A DNA stretch of 64,000 nt, taken from positions 1 through 64,000 of the forward strand of contig DZAX01000001.1 of assembly GCA_022729705.1 (NCBI GenBank), written 5' to 3'. Positions 9,213-19,347 of this stretch are shown here, piece by piece. Position 1 is the stretch's first letter. Every line of letters starts with the position of its first letter. The DNA comes from Helicobacter cetorum. Its GTDB lineage: Bacteria; Campylobacterota; Campylobacteria; Campylobacterales; UBA6016. Both the position numbers and the translations under genes were made by a program. Under the pieces are notes generated by a model. That model ran no database searches. It was not told where the DNA came from and worked only from the letters and a program-made list of their open reading frames with translations.

Positions 9213-9638
9213 ATGTTGATGCCAAAAAGAACTAAATACAGAAAACAGATGAAAGGCCGAAACAGAGGTAAAACTTATGTCGGTTGCAGCCTTTCTTTCG
9301 GAAGCATCGGACTAAAAGCCGTTGAAGCCGGTAGAATTAACTCTAGACAAATAGAAGCCGGAAGGATTGCTATTACTAGAAACGTTAAAAGAACGGGAAA
9401 ACTTTGGATAAGAGTATTCCCTGATAAACCGCTTACCGCTAAACCACTTGAAACAAGGATGGGTAAAGGTAAGGGTAGTGTGGAAGAGTGGGTTATGAAT
9501 ATTCACCCGGGAAGAATCATTTTTGAAATGACCGGTGTCGAGGAAGCTCTTGCAAAAGAGTCTTTGACAAGAGCTATGCACAAACTCCCTTTCAAAACGA
9601 AAATCGTTACTATAGAGAGTGAAAATGAAGTATACTGA
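9213..9638 (+). CDS. rplP: 50S ribosomal protein L16
   Basis: The 141-residue protein carries the signature [19 protein letters not shown], the RIFPD-type stretch ([11 protein letters not shown]) and the [11 protein letters not shown] segment near the A-site tRNA elbow. The first ATG (9213) gives the usual MLMPKRT start. The 3' end overlaps the rpmC start by 14 bp. Confidence 0.96.
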   Translation: MLMPKRTKYRKQMKGRNRGKTYVGCSLSFGSIGLKAVEAGRINSRQIEAGRIAITRNVKRTGKLWIRVFPDKPLTAKPLETRMGKGKGSVEEWVMNIHPGRIIFEMTGVEEALAKESLTRAMHKLPFKTKIVTIESENEVY

Positions 9639-9816
9639 TATAAGCACAAAAACGTTTGATGAGCTAAAAGCGCTTTTGAAAGAGAAAAAAGTTTATCTAT
9701 TTGAGCTCAAAATGAAATTAAAAACTATGCAGCTTACGAATTCAAACGAGATTAGAGCGGCAAAAAGAGATCTCGCCAGAATCCAAACGGCGATTACCGC
9801 CCAAGCTTTGCAGTAA
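9625..9816 (+). CDS. rpmC: 50S ribosomal protein L29
   Basis: This 63-residue helical protein reads [20 protein letters not shown], followed by a KRDLARIQT-type second helix. The frame is open from a GTG at 9619, but the ATG at 9625 gives the canonical length and start and is chosen. It overlaps rplP, so translation is probably coupled. L29 sits beside L23 at the tunnel exit. Confidence 0.92.
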   Translation: MKYTDISTKTFDELKALLKEKKVYLFELKMKLKTMQLTNSNEIRAAKRDLARIQTAITAQALQ

Positions 9817-9826
9817 GGAGTAAGCA

Positions 9827-10084
9827 GTGAACAGCCATAAAAGAGAGATTCAAGGCGTTGTAATAAAAAAGTCTGGTGACAAAACATACTCTATTCTTGT
9901 AGAGAGAAAAATGATGCACCCTAGATACCACAAATTCGTGAAAAGACACAAAAAATATCTTATTCACGATGAGAGCAACGGACTAAATATAGGCGATTTT
10001 GTATCTGCGCTTGAGTGTAGACCGCTTTCTAAAACAAAATCGTTTAGATTAAATAGCGTCCTAAAAGCAGGAGCTGAGATATGA
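9827..10084 (+). CDS. rpsQ: 30S ribosomal protein S17 (GTG start)
   Basis: The 85-residue OB-fold protein contains the [19 protein letters not shown] start and the [19 protein letters not shown] loop that contacts 16S rRNA. The start is GTG at 9827, supported by AAGGAG at 9815-9820. Its stop overlaps the rplN start by 4 bp. Confidence 0.95.
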   Translation: MNSHKREIQGVVIKKSGDKTYSILVERKMMHPRYHKFVKRHKKYLIHDESNGLNIGDFVSALECRPLSKTKSFRLNSVLKAGAEI

Positions 10085-10449
10085 TCCAAAGTTTTACCAG
10101 AATGAACGTCGCCGACAACAGCGGCGCAAAAGAGCTTATGTGCATCAAAGTTTTGGGCGGCTCTAAAAGAAGATATGCGACTGTCGGCGACGTCATCGTA
10201 GCATCTGTCAAAAAAGCTATTCCAAACGGTAAAGTAAAAAAAGGTCAAGTTGTTAAATGTGTCGTTGTCAGAACTAGAAAAGAGCTTCAAAGAGATAACG
10301 GAAGTCTTATTAGATTTGACGATAATGCGGCCGTAATCTTAGACAATAAAAGAGAGCCTGTAGGAACAAGGATTTTTGGACCTGTAGGCAGAGAGATTAG
10401 ATATGCGAATTTTATGAAAATAGTTTCGCTTGCTCCGGAGGTTCTATAA
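10081..10449 (+). CDS. rplN: 50S ribosomal protein L14
   Basis: This is a 122-residue protein of exact family length, with [20 protein letters not shown] at the N terminus and the [15 protein letters not shown] and FGPVGRE segments further on. It contributes to intersubunit bridge B8. It overlaps both neighbours (4 bp with rpsQ, 1 bp with rplX). Confidence 0.97.
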   Translation: MIQSFTRMNVADNSGAKELMCIKVLGGSKRRYATVGDVIVASVKKAIPNGKVKKGQVVKCVVVRTRKELQRDNGSLIRFDDNAAVILDNKREPVGTRIFGPVGREIRYANFMKIVSLAPEVL

Positions 10450-10682
10450 TGACTAAGCTAAAAATCAAAAAAGGCGACATGGTAGAAATCATCGCCGGCG
10501 ATGATAAAGGTAAAAAAGCAAAAGTCCTAGCCGTATACCCTAAAACTTCTCAAGTAGTAGTTGAGGGTTGCAAGCTAGCTAAAAAAGCTGTTAAACCAAA
10601 CGAACAAAATCAAAACGGCGGTTTTGCTAATGTTGAGATGCCAATTCACATCTCAAACGTGCGAATAGCCGAGGGAGTGTAA
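10449..10682 (+). CDS. rplX: 50S ribosomal protein L24
   Basis: The 77-residue protein carries the KOW-type motif [20 protein letters not shown] and is short compared with the ~100 residues in gammaproteobacteria, which is normal in this phylum. L24 starts 50S assembly by binding domain I of 23S rRNA. Confidence 0.94.
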   Translation: MTKLKIKKGDMVEIIAGDDKGKKAKVLAVYPKTSQVVVEGCKLAKKAVKPNEQNQNGGFANVEMPIHISNVRIAEGV

Positions 10683-10683
10683 T

Positions 10684-11235
10684 ATGGCACTTAAAGAGTA
10701 TTATTTACAAAATGTAAAAGAGAAGCTTGTTGGCGAGTTTGACATCAAAAACGCCATGCTTACTCCAAAGCTAGAGAAGATTTCTATCTCTGTAGGTTGC
10801 GGAGAGGGTTCAAAAGATGCGAAACTTCTTCAAAATATCGCTGATACTATTTCAATGATTTCAGGTCAAAAAGCGGTTATTACTGTGGCTAAAAAATCGG
10901 TATCCGGCTTTAAACTAAGAGAAGGTATGAACGTAGGCATTAAAGTAACTCTTAGGGGAGCTAGTATGTATAACTTCCTTGAGAAGCTTGTATCTATGTC
11001 TTTGCCAAAAGTAAAAGACTTCAAAGGTCTCTCAAGAACAGGTTTTGACGGTAGAGGAAATTACAGCTTTGGTCTATCCGAGCAACTTATATTTCCTGAA
11101 GTCAAGTATGATAACATCGTAAAAATTCACGGAATGAACATCAGCATCTCTACATCTACCGATAACGATAAGATGGCTTTTAGGTTGCTAGAGCTTATGG
11201 GAATTCCATTCGCAAAAGGAAAAGCAAATGGCTAA
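10684..11235 (+). CDS. rplE: 50S ribosomal protein L5
   Basis: At 183 residues it has the usual length. It shows the [18 protein letters not shown] segment, the [15 protein letters not shown] stretch and the FPEVKYD region that binds 5S rRNA and touches the P-site tRNA. The last 8 bp overlap rpsN. Confidence 0.96.
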   Translation: MALKEYYLQNVKEKLVGEFDIKNAMLTPKLEKISISVGCGEGSKDAKLLQNIADTISMISGQKAVITVAKKSVSGFKLREGMNVGIKVTLRGASMYNFLEKLVSMSLPKVKDFKGLSRTGFDGRGNYSFGLSEQLIFPEVKYDNIVKIHGMNISISTSTDNDKMAFRLLELMGIPFAKGKANG

Positions 11236-11413
11236 AAAGTCGATGATCGCAAAATGCGCTAGAGAGCCGAAGTTTAAAGTGAGAGCGTATACAAGATGCT
11301 CAATATGCGGAAGACCACACTCTGTTTATAGAGATTTTGGTATATGCAGAGTATGTTTAAGAAAAATGGGCAACGAGGGTTTAATCCCTGGTCTTAAAAA
11401 ATCAAGCTGGTAG
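11228..11413 (+). CDS. rpsN: 30S ribosomal protein S14, zinc-binding type
   Basis: This 61-residue form is the short, zinc-ribbon version of S14. Its four ligands are C24, C27, C40 and C43 (CSIC and CRVC), so it is the C+ type that depends on zinc. No zinc-free paralogue is seen in the window. It overlaps rplE by 8 bp. Confidence 0.96.
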   Translation: MAKKSMIAKCAREPKFKVRAYTRCSICGRPHSVYRDFGICRVCLRKMGNEGLIPGLKKSSW

Positions 11414-11423
11414 GAGGTAAAAC

Positions 11424-11816
11424 ATGAATGATATTATAGCTGATACGCTGACTAGAATCAGAAATGCCTCTCTGAGAAGAATAGAAGTGACGCATGTTTT
11501 GTACTCTAAAATAGTAGAGTCGATTCTTAAAATTTTTCAAGAAAAAGGTTACATCGAAAGCTACAAGGTAGTTGAAGAGGGAACTAAGAAAAAAATTAAC
11601 GTTGTTTTAAAATATACTCAAAGCGGGCGACCGGTCATAAGCGAAATTACAAGAATTTCTAAACCGGGTAGAAGAATATATAAGCCTTGCGCTCAAATTA
11701 AAAAATTCAAAAACGGCTACGGAACAATCGTTGTATCAACATCAAAAGGTGTTCTTGATAACGACAGCGCACATAAAATGGGTGTTGGCGGCGAAGTTCT
11801 TTGCAGCATTTGGTGA
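11424..11816 (+). CDS. rpsH: 30S ribosomal protein S8
   Basis: The 130-residue protein begins with [14 protein letters not shown] and ends with the [11 protein letters not shown] signature. S8 binds helix 21 of 16S rRNA and, in E. coli, represses the spc operon; no S8-site mimic was recognised near rplE here. The ribosome-binding site GGAGG precedes the ATG. Confidence 0.96.
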   Translation: MNDIIADTLTRIRNASLRRIEVTHVLYSKIVESILKIFQEKGYIESYKVVEEGTKKKINVVLKYTQSGRPVISEITRISKPGRRIYKPCAQIKKFKNGYGTIVVSTSKGVLDNDSAHKMGVGGEVLCSIW

Positions 11817-11824
11817 GGTAGAAT

Positions 11825-12361
11825 ATGTCAAGAGTTGGAAAAGAACCAATCGTACTTCCAAAAGGTATCGAAGCTAGCGTTGCCGATGGCGTGCTAACAG
11901 TTAAAAGTTCTAAAGTTATAAAAACTTTAGATACTTTGAGCAGAGTAAATATAGAAGTAGCCGAAGGTAAAATAGTATTTGGACTTAAAGGCGAAACAAA
12001 GCAAGATAGAGCCTTTTGGGGAACCTATAGGGCTCTTGCAAATAATATAGTCGTAGGTCTTGATAAAGGTTTTGAAAAAAAGCTTGAAATCAACGGCGTT
12101 GGTTATAGAGCCGCCGTAAACGGTGGCAAGCTTGAAATGGCGCTTGGCTTTTCTCATCCTGTTATTTTTGAAATTCCAACCGGAATAGAAATGGCTGTAG
12201 AGAAAAATGTTATTAGTATTAAAGGCGCGGATAGACAACAAGTAGGTCAAGTCGCGGCCGTAATTAGAGAGTTTAGACCACCGGAGCCGTATAAAGGCAA
12301 AGGCGTGAAATATGTAGATGAGACTATCCGCAGAAAAGCGGGCAAGACTTCTAAGAAATAG
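11825..12361 (+). CDS. rplF: 50S ribosomal protein L6
   Basis: The protein has 178 residues and two similar halves. The second ends with the [15 protein letters not shown] and IRRKAGKT motifs that bind the sarcin-ricin region of 23S rRNA. A GAGGTAG stretch precedes the ATG. Confidence 0.96.
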   Translation: MSRVGKEPIVLPKGIEASVADGVLTVKSSKVIKTLDTLSRVNIEVAEGKIVFGLKGETKQDRAFWGTYRALANNIVVGLDKGFEKKLEINGVGYRAAVNGGKLEMALGFSHPVIFEIPTGIEMAVEKNVISIKGADRQQVGQVAAVIREFRPPEPYKGKGVKYVDETIRRKAGKTSKK

Positions 12362-12370
12362 GAATAGTCT

Positions 12371-12724
12371 ATGAGTAAAGCGCTAAAACTTAAAACAAGA
12401 AGAAGAGAGAAGGCTAAACTAAAAATTAGAGCTAGAATCTCTGGAACACAGCTGAGACCTAGAGTCACTGTTTTTAAATCAAACAAATATTTTTACGCAC
12501 AAGCGATAGACGACGTAAAGGGCGTTACTATCGCTTATGCGAACGGCTCAAAACTTGGCGTAAAGCCAAGCAGAGAAGGAGTTAAGGTTGTCGCTCAAAC
12601 GCTAGCCGACGCTCTAAAAGCCGCCAAGATAGAATCTGTTGTTTTTGATAGAAACGGCTATCTTTACCATGGCGTTATAGCGGCTTTTGCCGATGCGTTA
12701 AGAGAAAACGGAATAAGTTTTTAA
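12371..12724 (+). CDS. rplR: 50S ribosomal protein L18
   Basis: The 117-residue protein has the basic N terminus ([18 protein letters not shown]), the [15 protein letters not shown] strand pair and the terminal [21 protein letters not shown] segment. It carries 5S rRNA into the large subunit with L5. Confidence 0.96.
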   Translation: MSKALKLKTRRREKAKLKIRARISGTQLRPRVTVFKSNKYFYAQAIDDVKGVTIAYANGSKLGVKPSREGVKVVAQTLADALKAAKIESVVFDRNGYLYHGVIAAFADALRENGISF

Positions 12725-12733
12725 GGGTCAATG

Positions 12734-13174
12734 ATGGAAATAAATAGAGAAGAGTTTGAAGAAGTCGTTGTAAATATCGGCAGGGTAACAAAAGTTGTAA
12801 AGGGCGGTAGAAGATTTAGATTTAACGCTCTAATGGTTGTAGGAAATAAAAAAGGGCAAGTAGGATACGGATTTGGCAAAGCCAAAGAGGTTCCAGACGC
12901 TATTAAAAAAGCGGTGGAAGACGCATTTAAAAACCTTGTTCAAATTGAACTAAAAGGTACAACAATCGCTCATGACATCGAAGTGAAATATAATGCGAGC
13001 AAAATAATACTTAGACCCGCAAACGAAGGTACAGGCGTTAAAGCCGGAGGAGCCGCTAGACCGGTTCTTGAGCTTGCGGGAATAAGAGATATATTGTCTA
13101 AGCAGCTAGGTTCCACTAACCCATCAAACGTGGTTAGAGCGACTATTAAAGCGCTTACGGCCATAAAGGAATAA
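12734..13174 (+). CDS. rpsE: 30S ribosomal protein S5
   Basis: S5 is seen from [20 protein letters not shown] and from the [15 protein letters not shown] double-stranded-RNA-binding segment, followed by the [13 protein letters not shown] stretch. Two ATGs are adjacent (12731, 12734). The AAGGG at 12723-12727 is better spaced for 12734, giving 146 residues. S5 lies at the mRNA entry site and affects decoding accuracy. Confidence 0.95.
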   Translation: MEINREEFEEVVVNIGRVTKVVKGGRRFRFNALMVVGNKKGQVGYGFGKAKEVPDAIKKAVEDAFKNLVQIELKGTTIAHDIEVKYNASKIILRPANEGTGVKAGGAARPVLELAGIRDILSKQLGSTNPSNVVRATIKALTAIKE

Positions 13175-13178
13175 AAAA

Positions 13179-13586
13179 ATGGCTCTAGAAAATCTAACAC
13201 CTGCCGTAGGCAGTACTCATAGCAAGAAAAGAGTTGGTAGAGGTCAAGGAAGTGGTATGGGTAAAACCGCCACAAGAGGCGGCAAAGGTCAAACTGCAAG
13301 AAGTGGTTACACTGCAAAAAGAGGCTTTGAGGGCGGACAACAACCGCTTCAAAGAAGATTGCCAAAAATCGGCTTCAACAGCAATGTTACAAAGCCATAT
13401 GTAATTAACGCCGATAGAATTGAAGCTATTAGCACTCTTAGCGAAATAACACTAGAGAGTATTAAAAGCGTAATGAGTTTGCCAAACTACGTAGAAAAAG
13501 TTAAGCTGATTGGCCTTAAAGCCAAGGAACTTGCTTCTAAAATTAAAGACGAAGCAGTACTAACCAGCGGCAAAGTCAATGGATAA
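13179..13586 (+). CDS. rplO: 50S ribosomal protein L15
   Basis: The N terminus is rich in Gly, Arg and Lys ([19 protein letters not shown] and QTARSGY), and the [15 protein letters not shown] motif is present, as in all L15 proteins. The length, 135 residues, is normal. Its last 8 bp overlap the secY start, a conserved arrangement. Confidence 0.96.
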   Translation: MALENLTPAVGSTHSKKRVGRGQGSGMGKTATRGGKGQTARSGYTAKRGFEGGQQPLQRRLPKIGFNSNVTKPYVINADRIEAISTLSEITLESIKSVMSLPNYVEKVKLIGLKAKELASKIKDEAVLTSGKVNG

Positions 13587-14841
13587 AAGTTTGGTAAACA
13601 AAATTTTTATTACGCTTGGGTTTTTATTAGCATATAGGATACTGGCATACGTGCCGGTTCCGGGTGTTAATATAGAAGTCGTCAAAGAGTTCTTTGACGC
13701 AAACTCGGCTAATGCTCTCGGTCTTTTTAATATGTTTAGCGGTAATGCGCTAGAACGGTTAAGCATCATCTCTCTAGGCATTATGCCATACATCACAGCG
13801 TCAATCATTATGGAACTTCTAGCGGCAACCTTTCCAGAACTCGGTAAGATGAAAAAAGAGCGCGACGGCATGGTCAAATATATGCAGATCATTAGATATG
13901 CAACCATAGCTATCACTCTTGTTCAAGCTATAGGTGTTTCATTTGGTCTTCAAAGTCTTACAGGTAGAGCCGGAGAGAGCGCTATATCCATAGATCCTAC
14001 GTTGTTTGCGGCGATTTCAGCTATATCTATGCTTGCCGGAACAATGCTTCTTATGTGGATAGGCGAGCAGATAACCCAAAGAGGAATCGGAAACGGTATA
14101 AGTCTTATTATCTTTGCAGGTATTGTTTCCGCAATTCCTAGCTCAATTGGTCATACGGTAACGCTTGTAAATACGGGTGAAATGCACTTTTTGACATTAG
14201 TCGCTATACTTGGACTTATTGTTGTTACAGTTGGCGCAGTCATCTATGTAGAGCTTGCGGAGAGAAGAATCCCGGTTTCCTATCAGAGAAAAACGTTGAT
14301 GGCGAATCAAAATAAGAGAATTATGAATTACATCCCGATAAAGTTGAATCTTAGCGGCGTAATTCCTCCAATATTTGCATCCGCAATTTTGATGTTTCCA
14401 TCAACTATTATGCAAGGTAGTACGGATCCTATAGTTATTGCTATAAGAGATTTTATCCATCCGCAAGGGTATGCGTTTAACTTTTTAACGTTTCTTTTTG
14501 TTCTGTTTTTTGCATATTTTTACGCATCAATTGCGTTTAACTCAAAAGATATTTCAGAAAATCTAAAAAGACAGGGCGGTTTTATTCCGGGGGTTAGACC
14601 CGGAGAGCATTCGGCTGAGTTTCTAAATGAAGTCGCAAGTAGGCTGACTCTATTTGGAGCTCTATATCTTGGTCTTATAACTACGCTTCCTTGGCTTTTG
14701 GTAAAAGCTATGGGTGTTCCGTTTTATTTTGGCGGAACAGCTGTTTTGATTGTCGTGCAGGTTGCTCTTGATACGATGAGAAAAATAGAAGCACAAGTGT
14801 ACACAGGTAAATATCAAACACTTAGCGCCGTAGGACTATAG
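13579..14841 (+). CDS. secY: Protein translocase subunit SecY
   Basis: SecY is the central pore of the Sec translocon in the inner membrane. The 420-residue protein has about ten hydrophobic segments and the family marks: a short plug region after helix 1, the [16 protein letters not shown] segment, the [12 protein letters not shown] loop, the cytoplasmic [12 protein letters not shown] loop that binds SecA or the ribosome, and the [13 protein letters not shown] segment. It lies in the spc part of the operon, overlapping rplO and followed 6 bp later by map. Confidence 0.97.
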   Translation: MDKSLVNKIFITLGFLLAYRILAYVPVPGVNIEVVKEFFDANSANALGLFNMFSGNALERLSIISLGIMPYITASIIMELLAATFPELGKMKKERDGMVKYMQIIRYATIAITLVQAIGVSFGLQSLTGRAGESAISIDPTLFAAISAISMLAGTMLLMWIGEQITQRGIGNGISLIIFAGIVSAIPSSIGHTVTLVNTGEMHFLTLVAILGLIVVTVGAVIYVELAERRIPVSYQRKTLMANQNKRIMNYIPIKLNLSGVIPPIFASAILMFPSTIMQGSTDPIVIAIRDFIHPQGYAFNFLTFLFVLFFAYFYASIAFNSKDISENLKRQGGFIPGVRPGEHSAEFLNEVASRLTLFGALYLGLITTLPWLLVKAMGVPFYFGGTAVLIVVQVALDTMRKIEAQVYTGKYQTLSAVGL

Positions 14842-14847
14842 GTTCTC

Positions 14848-15603
14848 ATGGCTATTCATTTAAGAAATAAGAAAGAAATCGAAGCGTTGCGAAAAGCAAA
14901 CAAAATAGCCGCCGAGGCTATTTTGTTTGCAAAAGAGCTTGTAAAACCAGGGATAACGACAAAGTTTATTTCAGATGAGACGGAGAGATTTATTCTTTCA
15001 TGCGGTGCTAAGCCTTCATTTAAGGGCTTGTACGGATTTCCTGGGGCTATATGTATCTCAATTAATGAAGTCATAATTCATGGTATTCCAGATAATACTT
15101 TATTACAAGAGGGCGATATTGTCGGAATTGATATTGGAACCGAACTTGACGGTTGGTATGGAGATACCGCTGTTACGCTACCAGTACTTGAAATATCAAA
15201 TAAAGATAGAGAGCTTATATCTTGCGCAAAGGATACTCTTGAGTTTGCCATCAGCTCTATTAGGGACGGGATGCGATTTAAAGAGCTTAGTCGATTAATC
15301 GAGGATTTTGTGCAAAACAGAGGCTATCAACCTCTTAGAAATTTTTGCGGTCACGGGATCGGTAGAAGTCCGCATGAAGAGCCTGCTATATTGAACTATT
15401 TAGAGGGTGTTTCTACACAGGGTCCAAAAATTAAAAATGGTATGGTTTTTTGTATCGAGCCGATGATTTGTCAGAATGACGGAATGTCGCAGGTGCTTGA
15501 AGATAAATGGAGCGTTACATCGGTTGACGGACTTAACGGTAGCCACTATGAGCACACAGTAGCGGTGATAAACGGCAGAGCCGAAGTATTGTCAAGAATT
15601 TAG
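14848..15603 (+). CDS. map: Methionine aminopeptidase, type I
   Basis: This 251-residue metalloprotease removes the initiator Met from nascent proteins. The two-metal site is visible: the Asp pair in [18 protein letters not shown], the His in [12 protein letters not shown], the Glu in FCIEPMIC and the Glu in HYEHTVAV. It belongs to the short type without an N-terminal extension. The position between secY and infA is the standard one. Confidence 0.96.
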   Translation: MAIHLRNKKEIEALRKANKIAAEAILFAKELVKPGITTKFISDETERFILSCGAKPSFKGLYGFPGAICISINEVIIHGIPDNTLLQEGDIVGIDIGTELDGWYGDTAVTLPVLEISNKDRELISCAKDTLEFAISSIRDGMRFKELSRLIEDFVQNRGYQPLRNFCGHGIGRSPHEEPAILNYLEGVSTQGPKIKNGMVFCIEPMICQNDGMSQVLEDKWSVTSVDGLNGSHYEHTVAVINGRAEVLSRI

Positions 15604-15614
15604 GGAGAAAATAT

Positions 15615-15833
15615 ATGGCAAAAGACGATGTCATTGAGATTGACGGAGTAGTTGTTGAGGCGTTGCCAAATGCAACATTTAGGGTTGAGCTCGAAAACGG
15701 GCATATAATACTCGGTCATATAGCCGGCAAGATGAGAATGCACTATATCAAAATTTTGCCGGGCGACAAGGTTAAAGTGGAGCTTACTCCCTATAGTCTA
15801 GACAAGGGCAGAATTACCTTTAGGTACAAATAG
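15615..15833 (+). CDS. infA: Translation initiation factor IF-1
   Basis: The protein is a 72-residue S1/OB-fold factor. It reads [19 protein letters not shown] at the N terminus, with a [20 protein letters not shown] core and an RITFRYK end. It binds the ribosomal A site during initiation. A GGGAG motif precedes the ATG. The usual next gene, rpmJ, is displaced by a 519-bp insert of repeats and leader. Confidence 0.97.
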   Translation: MAKDDVIEIDGVVVEALPNATFRVELENGHIILGHIAGKMRMHYIKILPGDKVKVELTPYSLDKGRITFRYK

Positions 15834-15891
15834 CCACTCTTGTACGCTTTGTTTGAATCCCCCCCTCTCTTCTCCTAACTCCCCCGCGCAA

Positions 15892-16144
15892 GCGGGAACT
15901 TCAGAGGGATGCAAGGGACATTTATGTCCCTGCCGCCAATACGGGCTTTGCTCGTATTGGCGTATACCATCGAATGGTAAGCGGGAACTTCAGGGGGTGC
16001 AGGGACATTTATGTCCTTGCCGCCAATACGGGCTTTGCTCGTATTGGTGTATACCATCGAATGGTAAGCGGGAACTTCAGGGGGTGCAGGGACATTTATG
16101 TCCTTGCCGCTAATACGGGCTTTGCCTGTATTAGCGTGTAACAT
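15892..16144. repeat. Tandem hairpin repeat array (3 units of 87-89 bp) between infA and rpmJ
   Basis: Units start at 15892, 15981 and 16068 (89 bp, 87 bp and a partial third unit), each opening with GCGGGAACTTCAG. Every full unit contains three hairpins: GGGACAT/ATGTCCC, then CCAATACG/CGTATTGG around a GGCTTTGCT loop, then TACCAT/ATGGTA. The third unit has compensating changes (TAATACGGG and CCTGTATTA) that keep the second stem. Related hairpins occur at 31401-31520 and 55824-55870, so this is a REP-like family with a local tandem expansion. The array is not CRISPR: the units are contiguous and no unique spacers separate them. Read-through ORFs over the array simply translate the repeat. Confidence 0.8.
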
Positions 16145-16352
16145 TGAGTCACATAAGCAACTATTTACCTAATAAGTAGTATTATTCGGTTCTTTTTTTC
16201 ATTTATAAGCTTTTGATAAGCTTTAGGTAAAAATAATAGACTTTATTTGGATTTTCTAAACAAATATGGTTTTATGCGACCGACCTTAACAGGACGGCGT
16301 AGCCAACGCTTTTTTAGCTGGTTGGTGTGTAAATAATAATAGGAGCATTTTT
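16145..16352 (+). other. Non-coding leader of the alpha operon, upstream of rpmJ
   Basis: No ORF is supportable in these 208 bp. Visible structure: a small hairpin AAGCTT/AAGCTT near 16208-16224, and a possible stem CCAAC/GTTGG with an internal GCT/AGC pairing around 16303-16325, ending about 15 bp before the AGGAG ribosome-binding site of rpmJ. Because the repeat array may interrupt transcription from the spc genes, this stretch probably carries its own promoter for rpmJ-rpsM-rpsK-rpsD-rpoA-rplQ, but I see no clear -35/-10 pair. A ribosomal-protein-binding leader is possible. Confidence 0.35.
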
Positions 16353-16466
16353 ATGAAAGTAGCGCCGTCGGTAAAAAAGATGTGTGATAAATGTAAAGTC
16401 ATTAAAAGAAAAAGCATTGTTCGCGTTATCTGCGAGAACCCAAAACACAAACAAAGACAAGGATAA
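16353..16466 (+). CDS. rpmJ: 50S ribosomal protein L36
   Basis: This 37-residue protein was read directly from the sequence. It carries the zinc-binding set C11, C14, C27 and H32 in the order CDKC...ICENPKH, so it is the zinc-dependent C+ form. The AGGAG at 16341-16345 supports the start. It ends 4 bp before rpsM and opens the alpha segment of the super-operon. Confidence 0.95.
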   Translation: MKVAPSVKKMCDKCKVIKRKSIVRVICENPKHKQRQG

Positions 16467-16470
16467 TTAA

Positions 16471-16839
16471 ATGGCAAGGATTGCAGGTGTTGACCTTCCT
16501 AAGAAAAAAAGACTTGAGTTTGCTTTAACTTATATCTATGGCATAGGGCACGCAAAATCTTTGGAGATTTTAGCGGCTACAGGTATATCTATAGATAGAA
16601 GAGTGCACGAGCTAACTGAAGACGAAGCGGCAGCTCTTAGAAGAGAAATTCAAGAGAAATATGTAGTCGAAGGCGACTTGAGAAAAAAAGTTTCTATGGA
16701 TATTAAAGGTCTTATGGATTTAGGTAGTTTTCGTGGCCTTAGACATAGAAAAGGTCTTCCGGTAAGAGGTCAAAGAACAAAAACAAACGCAAGAACTAGA
16801 AAAGGCAAAAGAAAAACTGTAGGGTCAAAATCTAAGTAA
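16471..16839 (+). CDS. rpsM: 30S ribosomal protein S13
   Basis: The 122-residue protein begins [20 protein letters not shown], carries the [12 protein letters not shown] helix-hairpin-helix and ends with the arginine-rich [20 protein letters not shown] tail that contacts P-site tRNA and intersubunit bridges. Confidence 0.97.
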   Translation: MARIAGVDLPKKKRLEFALTYIYGIGHAKSLEILAATGISIDRRVHELTEDEAAALRREIQEKYVVEGDLRKKVSMDIKGLMDLGSFRGLRHRKGLPVRGQRTKTNARTRKGKRKTVGSKSK

Positions 16840-16862
16840 GGCGTAATTAAAGGAAAGCAAAG

Positions 16863-17255
16863 ATGGCAGCAAAAAGAAAAGTTAAGAAAAAAGTAATCAG
16901 AAAAAACATTGCTAGAGGTATAATTCATATAGTAGCCTCTTTCAACAACACACTTGTAACAGTCAGCGATGAAATGGGTAATACTATTTGCTGGTCAAGT
17001 GCGGGAAGCCTGGGCTTTAAAGGTAGTAAAAAAGCTACCCCTTTCGCCGCTCAACAAGCAGTTGAGGACGCAATTACGAAAGCAAAAGAGCATGGATTAA
17101 AAGAGCTTGGTATAAAAATCCAAGGCCCTGGAAACGGTAGAGAGATGGCGGTAAAAGCAGTCGGCAATAGAACGGATATAAAAGTTGCTTACCTAAAAGA
17201 TGTTACCCCGCTTCCACACAATGGATGCCGACCTCCAAAAAGAAGAAGAGTGTAA
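16863..17255 (+). CDS. rpsK: 30S ribosomal protein S11
   Basis: At 130 residues this is a standard S11 of the platform. It shows [19 protein letters not shown], then [20 protein letters not shown], and ends with [16 protein letters not shown]. An AGGAAAGCAAAG stretch precedes the ATG. Confidence 0.97.
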   Translation: MAAKRKVKKKVIRKNIARGIIHIVASFNNTLVTVSDEMGNTICWSSAGSLGFKGSKKATPFAAQQAVEDAITKAKEHGLKELGIKIQGPGNGREMAVKAVGNRTDIKVAYLKDVTPLPHNGCRPPKRRRV

Positions 17256-17265
17256 GGAATAAATA

Positions 17266-17892
17266 ATGGCAAGATATACAGGACCAGTTGAAAAATTAGA
17301 AAGAAGACTAGGCGTTTGCCTCGACCTTAAGGGCGAGAGAAGGCTTGCGGGGAAATCCGCTCTTGACAAAAGACCTTACGCTCCGGGACAACATGGACAA
17401 AGAAAAACAAAAGTTAGCGAATTTGGCACTCAGCTTAGAGAAAAACAAAAAATAAAATTTATGTACGGTATGTCTGAAAAACAGACAAGAAGAATCTATG
17501 ACGAAGCTTCAAGAGCTCAAGGTAATGCGGGTGAAAACTTTATTAAACTTCTTGAAAGAAGACTTGATAATGTAGTATATAGAATGGGCTTTGCAACTAC
17601 AAGAAGATTTGCTAGACAACTAGTAAACCATGGACATCTACTAGTGGATGGTAAAAAAGTTGGAATCCCTTCTTATAGAGTTAAAGCTGGTCAAAAAATA
17701 GAGGTTTGTGAAAAATCAAGAACTAATCCTCAGATTTTAAGAGCCTTGGAACTTACAAACCAAACTGGTGTAGCCGCTTGGGTTGATGTAGATAAAGAGA
17801 AACTTTTTGGTATATACACTAGAGTTCCAGAGAGAAGCGAAGTAACCATTCCGGTAGACGAAAGACTTATCATAGAATTCTATTCAAAATAA
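17266..17892 (+). CDS. rpsD: 30S ribosomal protein S4
   Basis: The 208-residue protein has the YAPGQHGQ motif, an S4 RNA-binding domain ([20 protein letters not shown], then [12 protein letters not shown]) and a normal C terminus. It lacks the four-cysteine zinc knuckle seen in some lineages. S4 nucleates 30S assembly and in E. coli represses the alpha operon. Confidence 0.97.
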   Translation: MARYTGPVEKLERRLGVCLDLKGERRLAGKSALDKRPYAPGQHGQRKTKVSEFGTQLREKQKIKFMYGMSEKQTRRIYDEASRAQGNAGENFIKLLERRLDNVVYRMGFATTRRFARQLVNHGHLLVDGKKVGIPSYRVKAGQKIEVCEKSRTNPQILRALELTNQTGVAAWVDVDKEKLFGIYTRVPERSEVTIPVDERLIIEFYSK

Positions 17893-17908
17893 TAGGGTGG
17901 CTTAGAGC

Positions 17909-18913
17909 ATGAAAAAAATAAAAGTATCACCTTTGATACCGAGCAGTATAGAGGTTGAGAGCGAAAATAGAAACTCAGCTAAAATCTCTATATTTCCTTT
18001 TGAAACAGGGTACGCTATAACAATAGCGCACCCGCTCAAAAGACTTCTCTTGAGCGCAAGTGTAGGTTGCGCTCCGACAGCGGTCAAAATTGATGGTGTA
18101 ACTCACGAATTTGATTATGTGCGCGGGATGCTTGAGGATGTAACGGAGTTTATTCTAAATTTGAAAAATATTAGATTTCAGATTAAATCTGATGCAAAAA
18201 AAGTAGTAGCAAACTACTCTTTTTCCGGACATAGAGAAATAAAAGGTTTTGACCTCGATAATGATGAAGTTGAAATTGTAACTAAAGATTTACATCTTGC
18301 GACTATTAACGATGACGCAACTTTAAATTTTAGCATTATTATAGAGAGGGGTATGGGTTTTGTCGTAAGCGAAGAGTTAAGAGCCTTGACGGATACAAAC
18401 TATATCCCGCTTGATGCCTACTTTATGCCTGTAAGAAAAGCTGTTTACGACATAGAAAACATTCTTGTTGAAGATAATCCAAATTATGAAAAATTAGTTT
18501 TGAGTCTTGAAACTGATGGGCAAGTGGACGCTGAAACAGTGTTTAAAGAAGCGGTTAAAACTCTTTATGATCAACTTAGTATTTTTAATAAAGAGCTTTC
18601 TCTCTCAGGCACAACAACTGCTACTGTTAAAAATGAAAACGATGGTGAACTTAAAAAGCTCTTGATTAGTATTGATGATTTAAATTTATCGGCTAGAAGC
18701 CATAACTGCCTAACTAGAGGCTATGTAAAATACCTAGGCGACCTTGTTTTGATGAGTGAAAAAGAGCTCTCAGAGGTTAGAAATCTTGGAAAAAAATCAT
18801 TAGACGAGATAAAAGAGAAAATGGACGAGATGGGCTATCCGGTGGGAACCGAATTGCCTGAAGAGCTATTAAGCGCGCTAAAAGCAAAGCTAGCACAATT
18901 AAAGGATAGATAA
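17909..18913 (+). CDS. rpoA: RNA polymerase alpha subunit
   Basis: The 334-residue subunit has both domains. The N-terminal dimerisation/assembly domain includes [20 protein letters not shown] and the TVNFS-like stretch. The C-terminal domain (from ~245) contains [20 protein letters not shown] and [14 protein letters not shown], which bind UP-element DNA and activators. It overlaps rplQ by 1 bp. Confidence 0.97.
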   Translation: MKKIKVSPLIPSSIEVESENRNSAKISIFPFETGYAITIAHPLKRLLLSASVGCAPTAVKIDGVTHEFDYVRGMLEDVTEFILNLKNIRFQIKSDAKKVVANYSFSGHREIKGFDLDNDEVEIVTKDLHLATINDDATLNFSIIIERGMGFVVSEELRALTDTNYIPLDAYFMPVRKAVYDIENILVEDNPNYEKLVLSLETDGQVDAETVFKEAVKTLYDQLSIFNKELSLSGTTTATVKNENDGELKKLLISIDDLNLSARSHNCLTRGYVKYLGDLVLMSEKELSEVRNLGKKSLDEIKEKMDEMGYPVGTELPEELLSALKAKLAQLKDR

Positions 18914-19269
18914 TGAGACATAGAGTAGCACACAGAAAACTCGGTAGAACATCGTCTCACAGACTTGCTCTACTAAAAAACTTATCAATTTCGCTTATAC
19001 AATATGAGAAAATTGAAACAACAACGCCAAAAGCAAAAGAGTTAAAATCTTATTTTGATAAATTGGTAACAAAAGCAAAAAAAGGCGATTTTAATGCGCA
19101 TAGAGCTGTATTTGCCCTATTGCAGGATAAAGAAAGCACAAAAAAACTAATGAATGAACTTGTTCCAGCTTTATCAAGCAGAACAAGCGGTTATACAAGT
19201 ATAGTAAAAACGCGTCAAAGAAGAGGCGATGCGGCCGAAATGGCAACTCTTGAAATAATCAAAGACTAA
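18913..19269 (+). CDS. rplQ: 50S ribosomal protein L17
   Basis: The 118-residue protein starts [20 protein letters not shown] and contains the [14 protein letters not shown] segment, which is diagnostic. It is the last gene of the super-operon and is followed 12 bp later by a strong hairpin terminator. Confidence 0.97.
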   Translation: MRHRVAHRKLGRTSSHRLALLKNLSISLIQYEKIETTTPKAKELKSYFDKLVTKAKKGDFNAHRAVFALLQDKESTKKLMNELVPALSSRTSGYTSIVKTRQRRGDAAEMATLEIIKD

Positions 19270-19281
19270 AAAATGCTTAAA

Positions 19282-19303
19282 AGACCGCCCTCTTCGGCGG
19301 TCT
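19282..19303 (+). terminator. Hairpin terminator at the end of the ribosomal super-operon
   Basis: An 8-bp perfect GC-rich stem, AGACCGCC (19282-19289) with GGCGGTCT (19296-19303), encloses a CTCTTC loop 12 bp after the rplQ stop. No long T tract follows, only AGCTAAAAATA, so it may act as a weaker intrinsic terminator. Confidence 0.65.
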
Positions 19304-19347
19304 AGCTAAAAATACTCCTCTCACCACTGCAACAATTTGAACCATCC

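Noticed and set aside
15892-16144. Tandem repeats that might be a CRISPR array
   Set aside because: Units are contiguous 87-89-bp repeats containing hairpins, there are no unique spacers of constant length, and no cas gene lies nearby.
15853-16144. Overlapping ORFs of 86 and 89 residues over the repeat array
   Set aside because: They merely translate the repeats on both strands, have repetitive peptides and no ribosome-binding site.
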